NCBI GenBank assembly: GCA_001830425.1
Contig: MIAA01000027.1
Span: 14,096 to 64,231 of the forward strand
Length of the DNA stretch: 50,136 nucleotides
From: Rhodospirillales bacterium RIFCSPLOWO2_02_FULL_58_16
GTDB lineage: Bacteria > Pseudomonadota > Alphaproteobacteria > Rhodospirillales > 2-02-FULL-58-16
Direction: 5' to 3'
Each line of letters starts with the position of its first letter. Within the stretch, counting starts at the first letter, position 1. Positions 22,429-32,440 of this stretch are shown piece by piece. A program made the translations under genes and the position numbers. The notes beneath the pieces are model-generated. The model searched no databases. It was not told the origin of the DNA and worked only from the letters and a program-made list of their open reading frames with translations.

Positions 22429-24552
22429 ATGGCCGTAGTTTCATCTAAAGCCGCAGCGGCGGGACCGGCAGACGTAGACTTCCGCCATTACATGTCTGTG
22501 CTGTTGACGCGGCCCGACATCGCCATGGCGGCCGGCGTCGTCATCATTCTTATGGTGTTGATCCTGCCCTTGCCGTCCTGGTTGATGGATATCGGCCTGG
22601 CCATTTCAATCATGATCTCCGTGCTTATCCTGATGACGGCGCTGTTCATCGCCAAGCCGTTGGAATTCAACGCTTTTCCGATCGTATTATTGCTCGCCAC
22701 GATGTTGCGGCTGTCGCTGAATCTGGCGTCGACCCGGCTTATTCTGGCTGAAGGCCATCAAGGCACGCACGCCGCCGGCAGGGTTATTGAGGCCTTTTCC
22801 GGCTTCATAATGGGCGGCAACTTCGTCATCGGCATTATCGTCTTTTCCATTCTGGTTATCGTCAACTTTATCATTATCACAAAGGGTTCAGGGCGCATCG
22901 CCGAGGTAGCGGCGCGCTTTACCCTGGACGCCATGCCGGGCAAACAAATGGCTATAGACGCCGATTTATCGACCGGATTGATTGATGAAGCGGAAGCCAA
23001 GCTGCGCCGCAAAGAACTGGAGGATGAAAGCACCTTCTTCGGAGCCATGGACGGCGCGTCCAAGTTCGTTCGCGGCGATGCCGTCGCCGGCCTTTTGATC
23101 GTCTTCATCAACATTATCGGCGGCATAATCATCGGCGTCGCCCAGAAGGGCCTTACCTTCTCTGCGGCAGCCGACATTTATACCAGACTGACCATCGGCG
23201 ATGGTCTGGTCACGCAGATTCCGGCCTTGATCGTTTCCACATCCGCCGGTTTGGTAGTCACCAAGGCGGGACTTACCGGAGCAACCGAAGCGGCCCTGTT
23301 CAAACAGCTCGGCAACTCGCCGAAGTCTTTGGCGATGAGTTCCTTTCTGCTGCTTGCCCTGGGGGTGCTGCCGGGCATGCCTTTGCTTCCTTTCACGGCC
23401 ATAGCGTCAATGTTGGGGGGATACGCCTTCTTCCTCAACCGCAGGCAGGATACGGTAATCGAGGAGGCGCGCGCGCGCACCGAAGAAGATGAGGCCGGCG
23501 TGTCGCCGATGGAAGAAGAGCCTATCGCCTCCGCCTTGCGCATCGACTATCTGCGTCTGGAACTGGGGTACGGGCTGTTAAACCTGATCAACAATCCCCG
23601 CGAGGGGCAAAGACTCACCGACCAGATCAAGGCCCTGCGTCGTCAGATGGCCGCCGACGTCGGCTTTATCATGCCCTCGGTGCGCATTCAGGACAACATG
23701 CAGCTTCAACCCAACACTTACATCATCCGCGTCAAGGAGATTGACGCCGGACGCGGCGACCTGCGTCCCAACATGATGCTTGTCATGGACCCTCGCGGCG
23801 AGGACATCACCATTCCCGGCGAGAAAACCACCGAGCCTACATTCGGACTGCCCGCCGTGTGGATTGATGAACCCAATCGCGAAGAAGCCCTGTTCCGTGG
23901 CTACACGGTGGTTGATCCGGCGACGGTGATCACTACCCATCTTACGGAAGTAATCAAGGACAACATGGCGGAACTGCTTTCCTACGCCGAGACTCAGAAG
24001 CTTATGGACGAGTTGGACAAGGATCAGCAAAAATTGATCGCCGATATGGTGCCGACGCAAATTTCCATCGGCGGCATCCAGCGTATCCTGCAAAACCTTC
24101 TGGCCGAACGGGTTTCCGTCCGCGATCTGCCGACCATACTTGAGGGCATATCCGAAGGTTGCGGCCATAGCCGCAGCGTGATGGTGATTACCGAGCATGT
24201 CCGCGCCCGTCTGGCTCGCCAGATCAGTGATATGAACACCAACGAGCAGGGATTTATCCCCCTGATCACCCTGTCGCCGGATTGGGAACAGAGGTTTGCC
24301 GAGTCGCTGGTCGGCCAGGGTGACGACCGCCAGCTTTCAATGGCGCCGTCGCGTCTACAGGAGTTTATTACGACGCTCCGCAACTCCTTTGAGCGTCAGG
24401 CGATGGCGGGAGAATCTCCGGTCTTGCTGACCAGTCCGGGCATCCGCCCCTATGTGCGTTCAATAGTCGAGCGATTCCGGCCCATGACCATGGTTATGTC
24501 GCAAAATGAGGTCCATCCGAAGGCGCGCATCAAGACCGTCGGGAGCGTATAG
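22429..24552 (+). CDS. flhA: Flagellar type III export protein FlhA
   Basis: A 707-residue FlhA, the export-gate subunit. About eight membrane helices occupy residues 30-330, including the conserved Phe-Asn-Ala-Phe-Pro-Ile-Val-Leu-Leu-Leu-Ala-Thr-Met-Leu-Arg-Leu segment and the cytoplasmic loop Asp-Ala-Met-Pro-Gly-Lys-Gln-Met-Ala-Ile-Asp-Ala-Asp. The C-terminal half is the soluble domain that docks chaperone-substrate complexes. Two ATGs are possible: 22429 has AAAGG at about 10 nt and is preferred, while 22420 is only 2 nt from the same AAAGG. Adjacent flhF/flhG is the usual order. Confidence 0.97.
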   Translation: MAVVSSKAAAAGPADVDFRHYMSVLLTRPDIAMAAGVVIILMVLILPLPSWLMDIGLAISIMISVLILMTALFIAKPLEFNAFPIVLLLATMLRLSLNLASTRLILAEGHQGTHAAGRVIEAFSGFIMGGNFVIGIIVFSILVIVNFIIITKGSGRIAEVAARFTLDAMPGKQMAIDADLSTGLIDEAEAKLRRKELEDESTFFGAMDGASKFVRGDAVAGLLIVFINIIGGIIIGVAQKGLTFSAAADIYTRLTIGDGLVTQIPALIVSTSAGLVVTKAGLTGATEAALFKQLGNSPKSLAMSSFLLLALGVLPGMPLLPFTAIASMLGGYAFFLNRRQDTVIEEARARTEEDEAGVSPMEEEPIASALRIDYLRLELGYGLLNLINNPREGQRLTDQIKALRRQMAADVGFIMPSVRIQDNMQLQPNTYIIRVKEIDAGRGDLRPNMMLVMDPRGEDITIPGEKTTEPTFGLPAVWIDEPNREEALFRGYTVVDPATVITTHLTEVIKDNMAELLSYAETQKLMDELDKDQQKLIADMVPTQISIGGIQRILQNLLAERVSVRDLPTILEGISEGCGHSRSVMVITEHVRARLARQISDMNTNEQGFIPLITLSPDWEQRFAESLVGQGDDRQLSMAPSRLQEFITTLRNSFERQAMAGESPVLLTSPGIRPYVRSIVERFRPMTMVMSQNEVHPKARIKTVGSV

Positions 24553-24567
24553 GAAAAGTGACCTGAT

Positions 24568-25566
24568 ATGCGCCTGAAAACTTATTCCGCGCCGACAATG
24601 TCCGAAACCATGGAACTGGTTCGCCGGGAGATGGGCGAAGACGCCGTTATCGTTTCCACCCAAAAAGGCGCTGACGGCCAAGGGGCGCGGGTGATCGCGG
24701 CTATAGAGGAATTGCCCATTGACGAGGCCGCCGTCTGCGAACGCCCGGAAGACGAAAAGATAGATGTCATAGCCACTATCCGCCAAGCCCTGACCTATCA
24801 CGGCGCTCCGTCCAGGCTGATTGACCGTCTTATTGACGCCGCCGGCGACCTGGATGAAGAAGACCCGACCATGGCCTTCGCCGGCGCGGTGGACTCCAGC
24901 TTCAGTTTTGAGCCTTTATCCGAGCCGAATGAGGGCAAGCTGATCATGCTGGTGGGGCCGCCCGGCGTCGGCAAGACCATTACTACCGCCAAACTGGCCG
25001 CTCGCGCCGCCTTGTCCAGTCAGCCCGTGGAAGTGATAACCACCGACACCCGCCGCGCCGGGGGCGTTGAACAACTTGAAGCCTTCACCCGCATCCTCGA
25101 TCTTGGCCTCAAGACCGCCGATACCGTTAAGGAACTCGGCGATATGGTGAAGGCGTTAAGGGGAAGCAACGGCGCCTCCTCCGTTCAGATTATTGTCGAT
25201 ACTCAGGGGACAAACCCCTTCAGCGACACCGAGATGGACCACTTGAGAGAACTTATCAAAGTTTCCGGCGCCGAGCCTGTTCTCGTCCTGGCCGCCGGAG
25301 GCGACGCCTTTGAGATGGCCGACATCGCGGCTTCTTTCGCCGCCATCGGCGTCAGGAGACTGTTGCTGACGCGCCTTGATATAGCGCGCCGCCTCGGCGG
25401 CGTCCTGGCGGCGGCCGACGCCGCCCGGATGACGTTTTGCAATGTTTCCATCACGCCCCACGTTTCCGACGGGCTAAGTCCGATCAATCCGGTCTCACTG
25501 GCCCGTCTGATCATGCCCTACTCTTCCAGTTCAGTTGAAACCCCTTATAAGATCGAGGCCGCATAA
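24568..25566 (+). CDS. flhF: Flagellar placement GTPase FlhF
   Basis: A 332-residue SRP-type GTPase that sets the polar site of flagellar assembly. The N-terminus (Met-Arg-Leu-Lys-Thr-Tyr-Ser-Ala-Pro-Thr-Met) is typical. The P-loop is Gly-Pro-Pro-Gly-Val-Gly-Lys-Thr, followed by Asp-Thr-Arg-Arg-Ala-Gly-Gly-Val-Glu-Gln-Leu. Two nucleotide-binding motifs differ from the textbook forms: Asp-Thr-Gln-Gly replaces Asp-Thr-Ala-Gly, and Thr-Arg-Leu-Asp replaces Thr-Lys-Leu-Asp. The protein is also shorter than gammaproteobacterial FlhF. Its stop overlaps the flhG start by one base (TAATG). Confidence 0.9.
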   Translation: MRLKTYSAPTMSETMELVRREMGEDAVIVSTQKGADGQGARVIAAIEELPIDEAAVCERPEDEKIDVIATIRQALTYHGAPSRLIDRLIDAAGDLDEEDPTMAFAGAVDSSFSFEPLSEPNEGKLIMLVGPPGVGKTITTAKLAARAALSSQPVEVITTDTRRAGGVEQLEAFTRILDLGLKTADTVKELGDMVKALRGSNGASSVQIIVDTQGTNPFSDTEMDHLRELIKVSGAEPVLVLAAGGDAFEMADIAASFAAIGVRRLLLTRLDIARRLGGVLAAADAARMTFCNVSITPHVSDGLSPINPVSLARLIMPYSSSSVETPYKIEAA

Positions 25567-26357
25567 TGACGCCGGATCCCCTGATAGCCCCCAATCTCGC
25601 CGCCCGCACCAAGGGACGCAACATATTCGCCGTTGCTTCCGGAAAGGGGGGCGTCGGCAAGACGTGGTTCTCCATTACCCTGGCCCACACGCTGGCCAGC
25701 AAAAACGTCCGCGTCCTGCTGTTTGACGGCGATCTGGGCCTGGCCAACCTTGATATCCAACTCGGCCTGATGCCCAAGCATGACCTCGGCAGCGTCGTTA
25801 CCGGCCGCTTGACCCTCAATCAGGCGGTGGTTCACTACGATGAGGGGAACTTTGACGTTATCGCCGGACGATCCGGTTCCGGCGGCCTCGCCAATATAGC
25901 GTCGGGACGCCTGCAAATTCTCGGCGACGATCTGGCCTTGCTGGCCGCCGGTTATGACAAGGTGATCATGGATCTCGGCGCCGGCGTGGAGCGGACGGTT
26001 CGCCAACTTACCCATGGCGTCAACTCATGTCTGGTGTTGGCCACCAACGAGCCGACTTCACTGACCGACGCCTACGCCTTTATCAAGATCACTCACATGG
26101 AGCGTCCGGACACCAAAATCAAGATTGTTATCAACATGGTTAACTCCATCCGCGAGGGCGAACGCACCTATAACACTCTGCTCAAGGCCTGCGAGGGTTT
26201 CCTCAAGATTTCTCCGCCTTTGCTCGGCATCATCCGCCGCGACAACAAGGTGGCGGACGCGATCCGCAACCAGGTGTCTATTTTAACGCGCTCGCCCAAT
26301 GCCGAAGCCGTCGAGGATGTCGAAAAGATAGCAGTAAAGATGATTAGATCAGATTAA
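25566..26357 (+). CDS. flhG: Flagellar number regulator FlhG (MinD/ParA family ATPase)
   Basis: A 263-residue MinD-like ATPase. The deviant Walker A Gly-Lys-Gly-Gly-Val-Gly-Lys-Thr lies at about 30-37 and is followed by Asp-Gly-Asp-Leu-Gly-Leu-Ala-Asn-Leu-Asp, then Asp-Leu-Gly-Ala-Gly-Val. FlhG limits flagellar number by acting on FlhF. The start overlaps the flhF stop by one base, implying translational coupling. Its C-terminal membrane-binding helix is short or absent. Confidence 0.93.
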   Translation: MTPDPLIAPNLAARTKGRNIFAVASGKGGVGKTWFSITLAHTLASKNVRVLLFDGDLGLANLDIQLGLMPKHDLGSVVTGRLTLNQAVVHYDEGNFDVIAGRSGSGGLANIASGRLQILGDDLALLAAGYDKVIMDLGAGVERTVRQLTHGVNSCLVLATNEPTSLTDAYAFIKITHMERPDTKIKIVINMVNSIREGERTYNTLLKACEGFLKISPPLLGIIRRDNKVADAIRNQVSILTRSPNAEAVEDVEKIAVKMIRSD

Positions 26358-26370
26358 ACCTGAAGGCGTC

Positions 26371-28056
26371 ATGAGCACCATCGTTCCGCTGCCCCTGCCT
26401 TTGCCGATAATGACATCTTCGACGCCTTTGCCGTCGGCGACCGTGCTTAACCCGCCGACGCCGCTGACCCTGCTTGCCGTGGGAACCAAACTCGAAGGCA
26501 CCGTCATACAGCAAGACGCCAAGAGCGTTTTCCAGGTGCAGACTTCGTTAGGCGCCTTTGCCGTTCAGACCGCCGTTTCCTTGCCTCAGGGAGCAACGCT
26601 GTCCTTGCAGGTCAGCGCCTTCATGCCCCAGATACAGATGCAGATCATTTCCGTGAACGGTAAAACTCTGCGTCAAGTCGTTGCTCAACAAGCCGCCGGC
26701 AAGGAAATCGCCCCGACCGCCGCCGGCGGCGCGACAGCCGGGGGCAGAGCGTCCCCGCCAAGCCTGATTGTCGGCGGCACGGTCACCGCCACCCTGTTGA
26801 GGCCACCCTCGGGGCAAACCGGCGGCTTTTCGGCGGAAGCCTCACGGGGACCGCAAGGAGCATTGTTACCCCAGGGAGCGCCCGGCGCACCTCAAGACCT
26901 ACGGCAGGCACAGCAGGCAGCCATGACTGCGCCGCCGCCTCAACAGGCGGGCATCCGGACGGCCCAAGTCGCTTTGCCGGGACAACAGGGCGCCCCCAAC
27001 CGACCGGCGACATTGTTATCCGCAGCTCCCGCCGCCGTTCATCGTCCCGGCGCGGCGCCCGGAAATCCGGCGGCTGTTCCCGTCGGCGCCCAGGTTACGG
27101 TTAAGGTCATTTCCTTACAGTTCCCCCGACCCGACGGTCCTCTTCTGTCTCTGCCGCAAGCGGGAACTGCCGGCCTTGCCGCCGGACAGAATTTGAACGG
27201 CATTGTCATCGGCGCATCGCCCTTCGGGCGAACGCTGGTTATGACCGAGGCCGGAGAGTTGTCCCTGGCTGTCCGCTCATCTCTGCCCGAAGGCTCTGCG
27301 CTGACCCTTCAGGTAACCGGCAAGCCGCTGTTGCCTGCTACTCCGGCTCAAGTATTCACTTATGGTTCCGGCGAAGGCATGTTCGCGTCGCGCGATTGGC
27401 CCGCCTTCAGGGAAGCGATGGCGGCCTTGCAGGACGCCGACCCCGTCGCCGCCCGGCATTTGTTAAACAACATAATTCCGCGCCCCGATTCACAGTTGGC
27501 GGCCAACGTCTTGTTCTTCCTGACGGCGTTGCGGGGCGGTAATTTGCGCAGTTGGTTCGGCGATGAACCGGCTTTGGCGCTGCAACGCGCCAGACCTGAG
27601 TTGCTGGCCCGCCTCAAGGATGATTTCAACACGCTCGGCCGCATGTCCAAGGAGCCTTCCCCCTCCGATGACTGGAAGATTACATTGGTTCCTTTTTTCA
27701 ACGGCGCCGGGCTTGAGCAGATTCGTCTGCTGACCCGCCGTCATGGCGGCGATAACGAGAAAGGCGAGGAACAGGAGAGCACCCGTTTTGTAATTGATGT
27801 TGACCTCAGCAAACTCGGACGTCTTCAACTGGACGGATTGTTGCGTAATAAAGGCAAGCATATGGACTTGATCGTTCGCACCGACAGCCGTTTACCCGAT
27901 CAAATGCAGAATGACATCCGCAATATCTTTCAGGACGCCGCCGAACTGACCGGAATAAAGGGAGGCGTCGGCTTTCAGGCGTCGCCTCCCAACTTCACCG
28001 AGGTCTTGCTTGAGAAAATCATCGTCGAGAGTGATCGTGACGGGTTGATTGTCTGA
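26371..28056 (+). CDS. FliK-like flagellar hook-length control protein
   Basis: A 561-residue protein. The N-terminal 20 residues are Pro/Leu-rich. A segment resembling a beta domain (35-95) is followed by a long low-complexity linker (about 100-245) rich in Ala, Gly, Pro and Gln, then a second beta-like segment. The C-terminal part (about 430-555) resembles the FliK hook-control domain: Asp-Leu-Ser-Lys-Leu-Gly-Arg-Leu-Gln-Leu-Asp-Gly-Leu followed by a polar helix. Such length, Pro/Gln-rich linker and conserved C-terminus are usual for FliK. It starts 13 nt after flhG and overlaps the next gene by one base. I give no symbol because the match is to fold features rather than to a clear signature. 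Confidence 0.65.
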   Translation: MSTIVPLPLPLPIMTSSTPLPSATVLNPPTPLTLLAVGTKLEGTVIQQDAKSVFQVQTSLGAFAVQTAVSLPQGATLSLQVSAFMPQIQMQIISVNGKTLRQVVAQQAAGKEIAPTAAGGATAGGRASPPSLIVGGTVTATLLRPPSGQTGGFSAEASRGPQGALLPQGAPGAPQDLRQAQQAAMTAPPPQQAGIRTAQVALPGQQGAPNRPATLLSAAPAAVHRPGAAPGNPAAVPVGAQVTVKVISLQFPRPDGPLLSLPQAGTAGLAAGQNLNGIVIGASPFGRTLVMTEAGELSLAVRSSLPEGSALTLQVTGKPLLPATPAQVFTYGSGEGMFASRDWPAFREAMAALQDADPVAARHLLNNIIPRPDSQLAANVLFFLTALRGGNLRSWFGDEPALALQRARPELLARLKDDFNTLGRMSKEPSPSDDWKITLVPFFNGAGLEQIRLLTRRHGGDNEKGEEQESTRFVIDVDLSKLGRLQLDGLLRNKGKHMDLIVRTDSRLPDQMQNDIRNIFQDAAELTGIKGGVGFQASPPNFTEVLLEKIIVESDRDGLIV

Positions 28057-28442
28057 TGGACAGAATGGAAAGACGCGGAATTCTGAAAGCCCGGACCAGC
28101 CCTGATTTCAAGCTGGATTGCATCAGCACGCTGGAGGGCAAGATCGGCCTTTCCTCGGTCAGTCTACGCTATGTTCCCGACAAGCATATCCTTGATCCCA
28201 AGTCCTTCGGCGCCTATCTGAAGGCTATTAACGATCTGCCGTGGGAGTCGCCGGAGGCGATGACGCTGGCCATCCTTGATGACGTCAACAACGAGATCGT
28301 GGCGCGCTGGACCCGGATTACGGTAACCACTGCCCCCGAAACCTCCGTTGATAAAGGCATCGTCGCTCATAGCGTCATGGTCGAGGACCGCCAGCCCAAA
28401 TGGGATAATCCTGCGCTGCTGTCCGGGCTTAAAAGAAATTAG
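28056..28442 (+). CDS. Hypothetical protein translationally coupled to the FliK-like gene
   Basis: A 128-residue protein I cannot name. It is soluble, with Asp-Phe-Lys-Leu-Asp-Cys-Ile-Ser-Thr-Leu-Glu-Gly-Lys, then Leu-Arg-Tyr-Val-Pro-Asp-Lys-His-Ile-Leu-Asp-Pro. A mixed alpha/beta middle follows, with Val-Ala-Arg-Trp-Thr-Arg-Ile near residue 90. The ATG shares its first base with the preceding stop (TGATG), implying coupled translation. It is the last gene of the rightward flagellar run and is followed at once by an inverted-repeat element. A flagellar accessory role, for example as a partner of the FliK-like protein, is inference from position only. Confidence 0.72.
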   Translation: MDRMERRGILKARTSPDFKLDCISTLEGKIGLSSVSLRYVPDKHILDPKSFGAYLKAINDLPWESPEAMTLAILDDVNNEIVARWTRITVTTAPETSVDKGIVAHSVMVEDRQPKWDNPALLSGLKRN

Positions 28443-28450
28443 GGCGCGTC

Positions 28451-28644
28451 AGGATTGATTGGGATCACCCGCGTTGCGCCTTGCCGTCATTGCGACCGTG
28501 AGAGCGTCAGCGACACGGGAAGCAATCCAGTGGCCGGTGGCGCTCTCTGGATTGCTTCGTCTTGCTTCGTCGCTCCGCTCCTCGCAATCCTCGCAAAGAC
28601 GGGAAGGCGTGTCCCACAGCGGCCTTGGGCGATTCCAATCAATC

Positions 28645-28646
<2 letters not shown>
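28451..28646. repeat. 196-bp MITE-like inverted-repeat element
   Basis: The ends, 28451-28470 and 28627-28646, are inverted repeats matching at 18 of 20 positions (AGGATTGATTGG...). Further inside, CGCCTTGCCGTCATTGCGA and its counterpart match at 16 of 19. The centre has a perfect 12-bp hairpin, GAAGCAATCCAG (28519-28530) and CTGGATTGCTTC (28547-28558). The 'GTCATTGCGA / GAAGCAATCCAG' pattern is a widespread non-coding intergenic repeat. It fills the gap between convergent genes and touches the stop codon of typA. It may serve as a bidirectional terminator. No transposase and no obvious target duplication are seen. Confidence 0.75.
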
Positions 28647-30475
<1,829 letters not shown>

Positions 30476-30483
<8 letters not shown>

Positions 30484-31468
30484 GCTTTTTCGCCACCAGT
30501 TTGGCGAGGGATACTTCAGGCCGGGCGCCAAAATGCCCGATCACCTCGGCGGCGGCGATAGCGCCGATACGCCCGCAATCATAAATACTCTTTCCGTTGA
30601 CCAGTCCGTAAAAAAAGCCGGCGGCGTAGGCGTCGCCGGCGCCGGTGGTGTCAACCACCTTTTCCAACGGCTCGGCGTCAAGCACATGCACCTCATCGCC
30701 GGAAATCAACACCGCGCCCTTGGCGCTGCGGGTGAGAGCCGCGATTTCGCAGTGGCCGCGCACTTTCTGCAAGGCGGCGTCAAAGTTGCTCACCTGATAG
30801 AGCGACGTAATCTCGGCCTCGTTGGCGAACAGGATATCGACATGGTTGTCCACCAGATCGATGAAATCGTCCCGGTGACGGGCGACGCATAACGGATCAG
30901 ACAGGCTGAGCGCCACCTTGCGTCCGGCCTTGCGGGCGACAACGGCGGCCTTGACGAAGGCCTCTTTAGCCTTCGGCGGATCCCAAAGATAGCCCTCCAG
31001 GTAGGTGATGTGGGAGTCAGCGATCAGGTTCTCATCAATATCGTCCGGTCCCAGTTCGACACAGGCGCCCAAATACGTCTGCATGGTGCGCTGGGCGTCC
31101 GGCGTCACCAGAATCAGGCAGCGGGCGGTGGAGGCGCTGTAGCGTGACGGCGTGCTGTTGAAAACGATGCCCAACGCCGCGATATCCTTGCGGAAGATGG
31201 CGCCGAGCTTGTCGTCGCATACCTTTCCGATAAAGGCTCCGCGTCCGCCCAGCACGGCCAGCGCGGCGATGCTGTTGGCTGCCGAACCGCCGGAACATTC
31301 GAGCGTCGGCTCTATTTCTTCGTATAATTTGTCCGCAGCCTGTGAATTGATCAACGACATCGTTCCCTTCACAAGCCCGTGGGATTTAAGAAACGAATCC
31401 TCGGCGTGGGCGAGAACGTCAACAATGGCGTTGCCGATACCTACGACATCATATTTTGCATTAGGCAT
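30476..31468 (-). CDS. PfkB-family sugar/nucleoside kinase, adenosine kinase-like
   Basis: A 330-residue ribokinase-family enzyme. The N-terminus has Asp-Val-Val-Gly-Ile-Gly-Asn-Ala-Ile-Val-Asp-Val, the middle has Gly-Gly-Ser-Ala-Ala-Asn, and the C-terminus has the catalytic Thr-Thr-Gly-Ala-Gly-Asp-Ala-Tyr anion hole. This pattern fits the alphaproteobacterial adenosine kinase-like subgroup that phosphorylates adenosine to AMP, but substrate is inferred. The ATG at 31468 has AAGGAA about 10 nt upstream. It overlaps typA by 8 nt, so the pair is probably cotranscribed. Confidence 0.88.
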
Positions 31469-31626
31469 TTTCGATTTTTTCCTTGGCGAAATCTGCAAGC
31501 GGCGCAGTATAGCTACGAAGCGTTTAACGACAAGGGGGATAAATCAGGACTTTCCCCGAAAATTTCAACAAACGCCGATAGTGAACATGGTAATTTTTAT
31601 CGGAAGGCAATAATCTCAATACCGTC

Positions 31627-32439
31627 ATGAATGTAAAAGACCAAAAGCCGGCCCACAAAAAAGCGATGACCCCCGCCGCCCAAAGCAGGGCGCTGGCGGA
31701 GACGGTGACCGCGTCATTTCTTGATCGCCTCAAATCGGAAGCGACGCGCCGGGGAGGCTATCTGACCATTCAGGATATCGACGAACTCGGCGAGGAATTC
31801 GCCAAAAAAACGGAAGCCCTGAAGGCGGTCTTTGAAAAATCGTTCGAGGAATATGTGCAGACCCGCGAGCGGGCCTCGATGAACCTGTCGCGTGACTATC
31901 CCTTCGACCGGCTGTTTGTTTCCAAGTTCGCCCGTCTGTTCAAGGATGATAACGAGTTGTTGCAGGATGACGACACCATTTCCCGCCGCATCCTGCCCGG
32001 CTTCTTTATGGCCGTAAACATAATGCTGGGCGTAGAATCCGTCGACAGGCTCCAGAAGAATACCGGCGCCGTCGTCAAGCGTCTCAGCAAGGGACGTGAG
32101 CTGGAATTCGACTGGTACGAGGTCTATGGCGACAAAGAGGGCAAGGAACTGATCCTCGACGCCCTGGTCGGCATGGCCCTGTATTTCGAAAACATCAAGA
32201 AACGCACCATTTGGTTCATCGCCATGATAAACGACAACATACGTCCGTTCGAGGAAGGGTCCAACCCGGACCTGCGCGCCTGGACCTTCACCGAGGTGGC
32301 CTTCAAAAAGCTGCTGAAAGCGCTGTTCTCCGACCTCAAGGAAGCCATCTCCAACGAGGCGGGCAGATTGATGATCTCGAAGAGATACAGCGTCGACACC
32401 TGCGTCACCCTGGCCGAAATCCTCAAGCATTTCGACTGA
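31627..32439 (+). CDS. Hypothetical protein, 270 residues
   Basis: I do not recognise this protein. It is soluble and helix-rich: the first 25 residues are basic and Ala-rich, then Phe-Leu-Asp-Arg-Leu-Lys-Ser-Glu-Ala and a highly charged helical core follow. Residues about 190-215 read Leu-Tyr-Phe-Glu-Asn-Ile-Lys-Lys-Arg-Thr-Ile-Trp-Phe-Ile. Steady codon usage, full length and absence of overlap with a better frame support a true gene. It is divergent from the adenosine kinase gene and convergent, with a 1-nt gap, with the DUF4175 gene. No function can be given. Confidence 0.75.
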   Translation: MNVKDQKPAHKKAMTPAAQSRALAETVTASFLDRLKSEATRRGGYLTIQDIDELGEEFAKKTEALKAVFEKSFEEYVQTRERASMNLSRDYPFDRLFVSKFARLFKDDNELLQDDDTISRRILPGFFMAVNIMLGVESVDRLQKNTGAVVKRLSKGRELEFDWYEVYGDKEGKELILDALVGMALYFENIKKRTIWFIAMINDNIRPFEEGSNPDLRAWTFTEVAFKKLLKALFSDLKEAISNEAGRLMISKRYSVDTCVTLAEILKHFD

Positions 32440-32440
32440 A

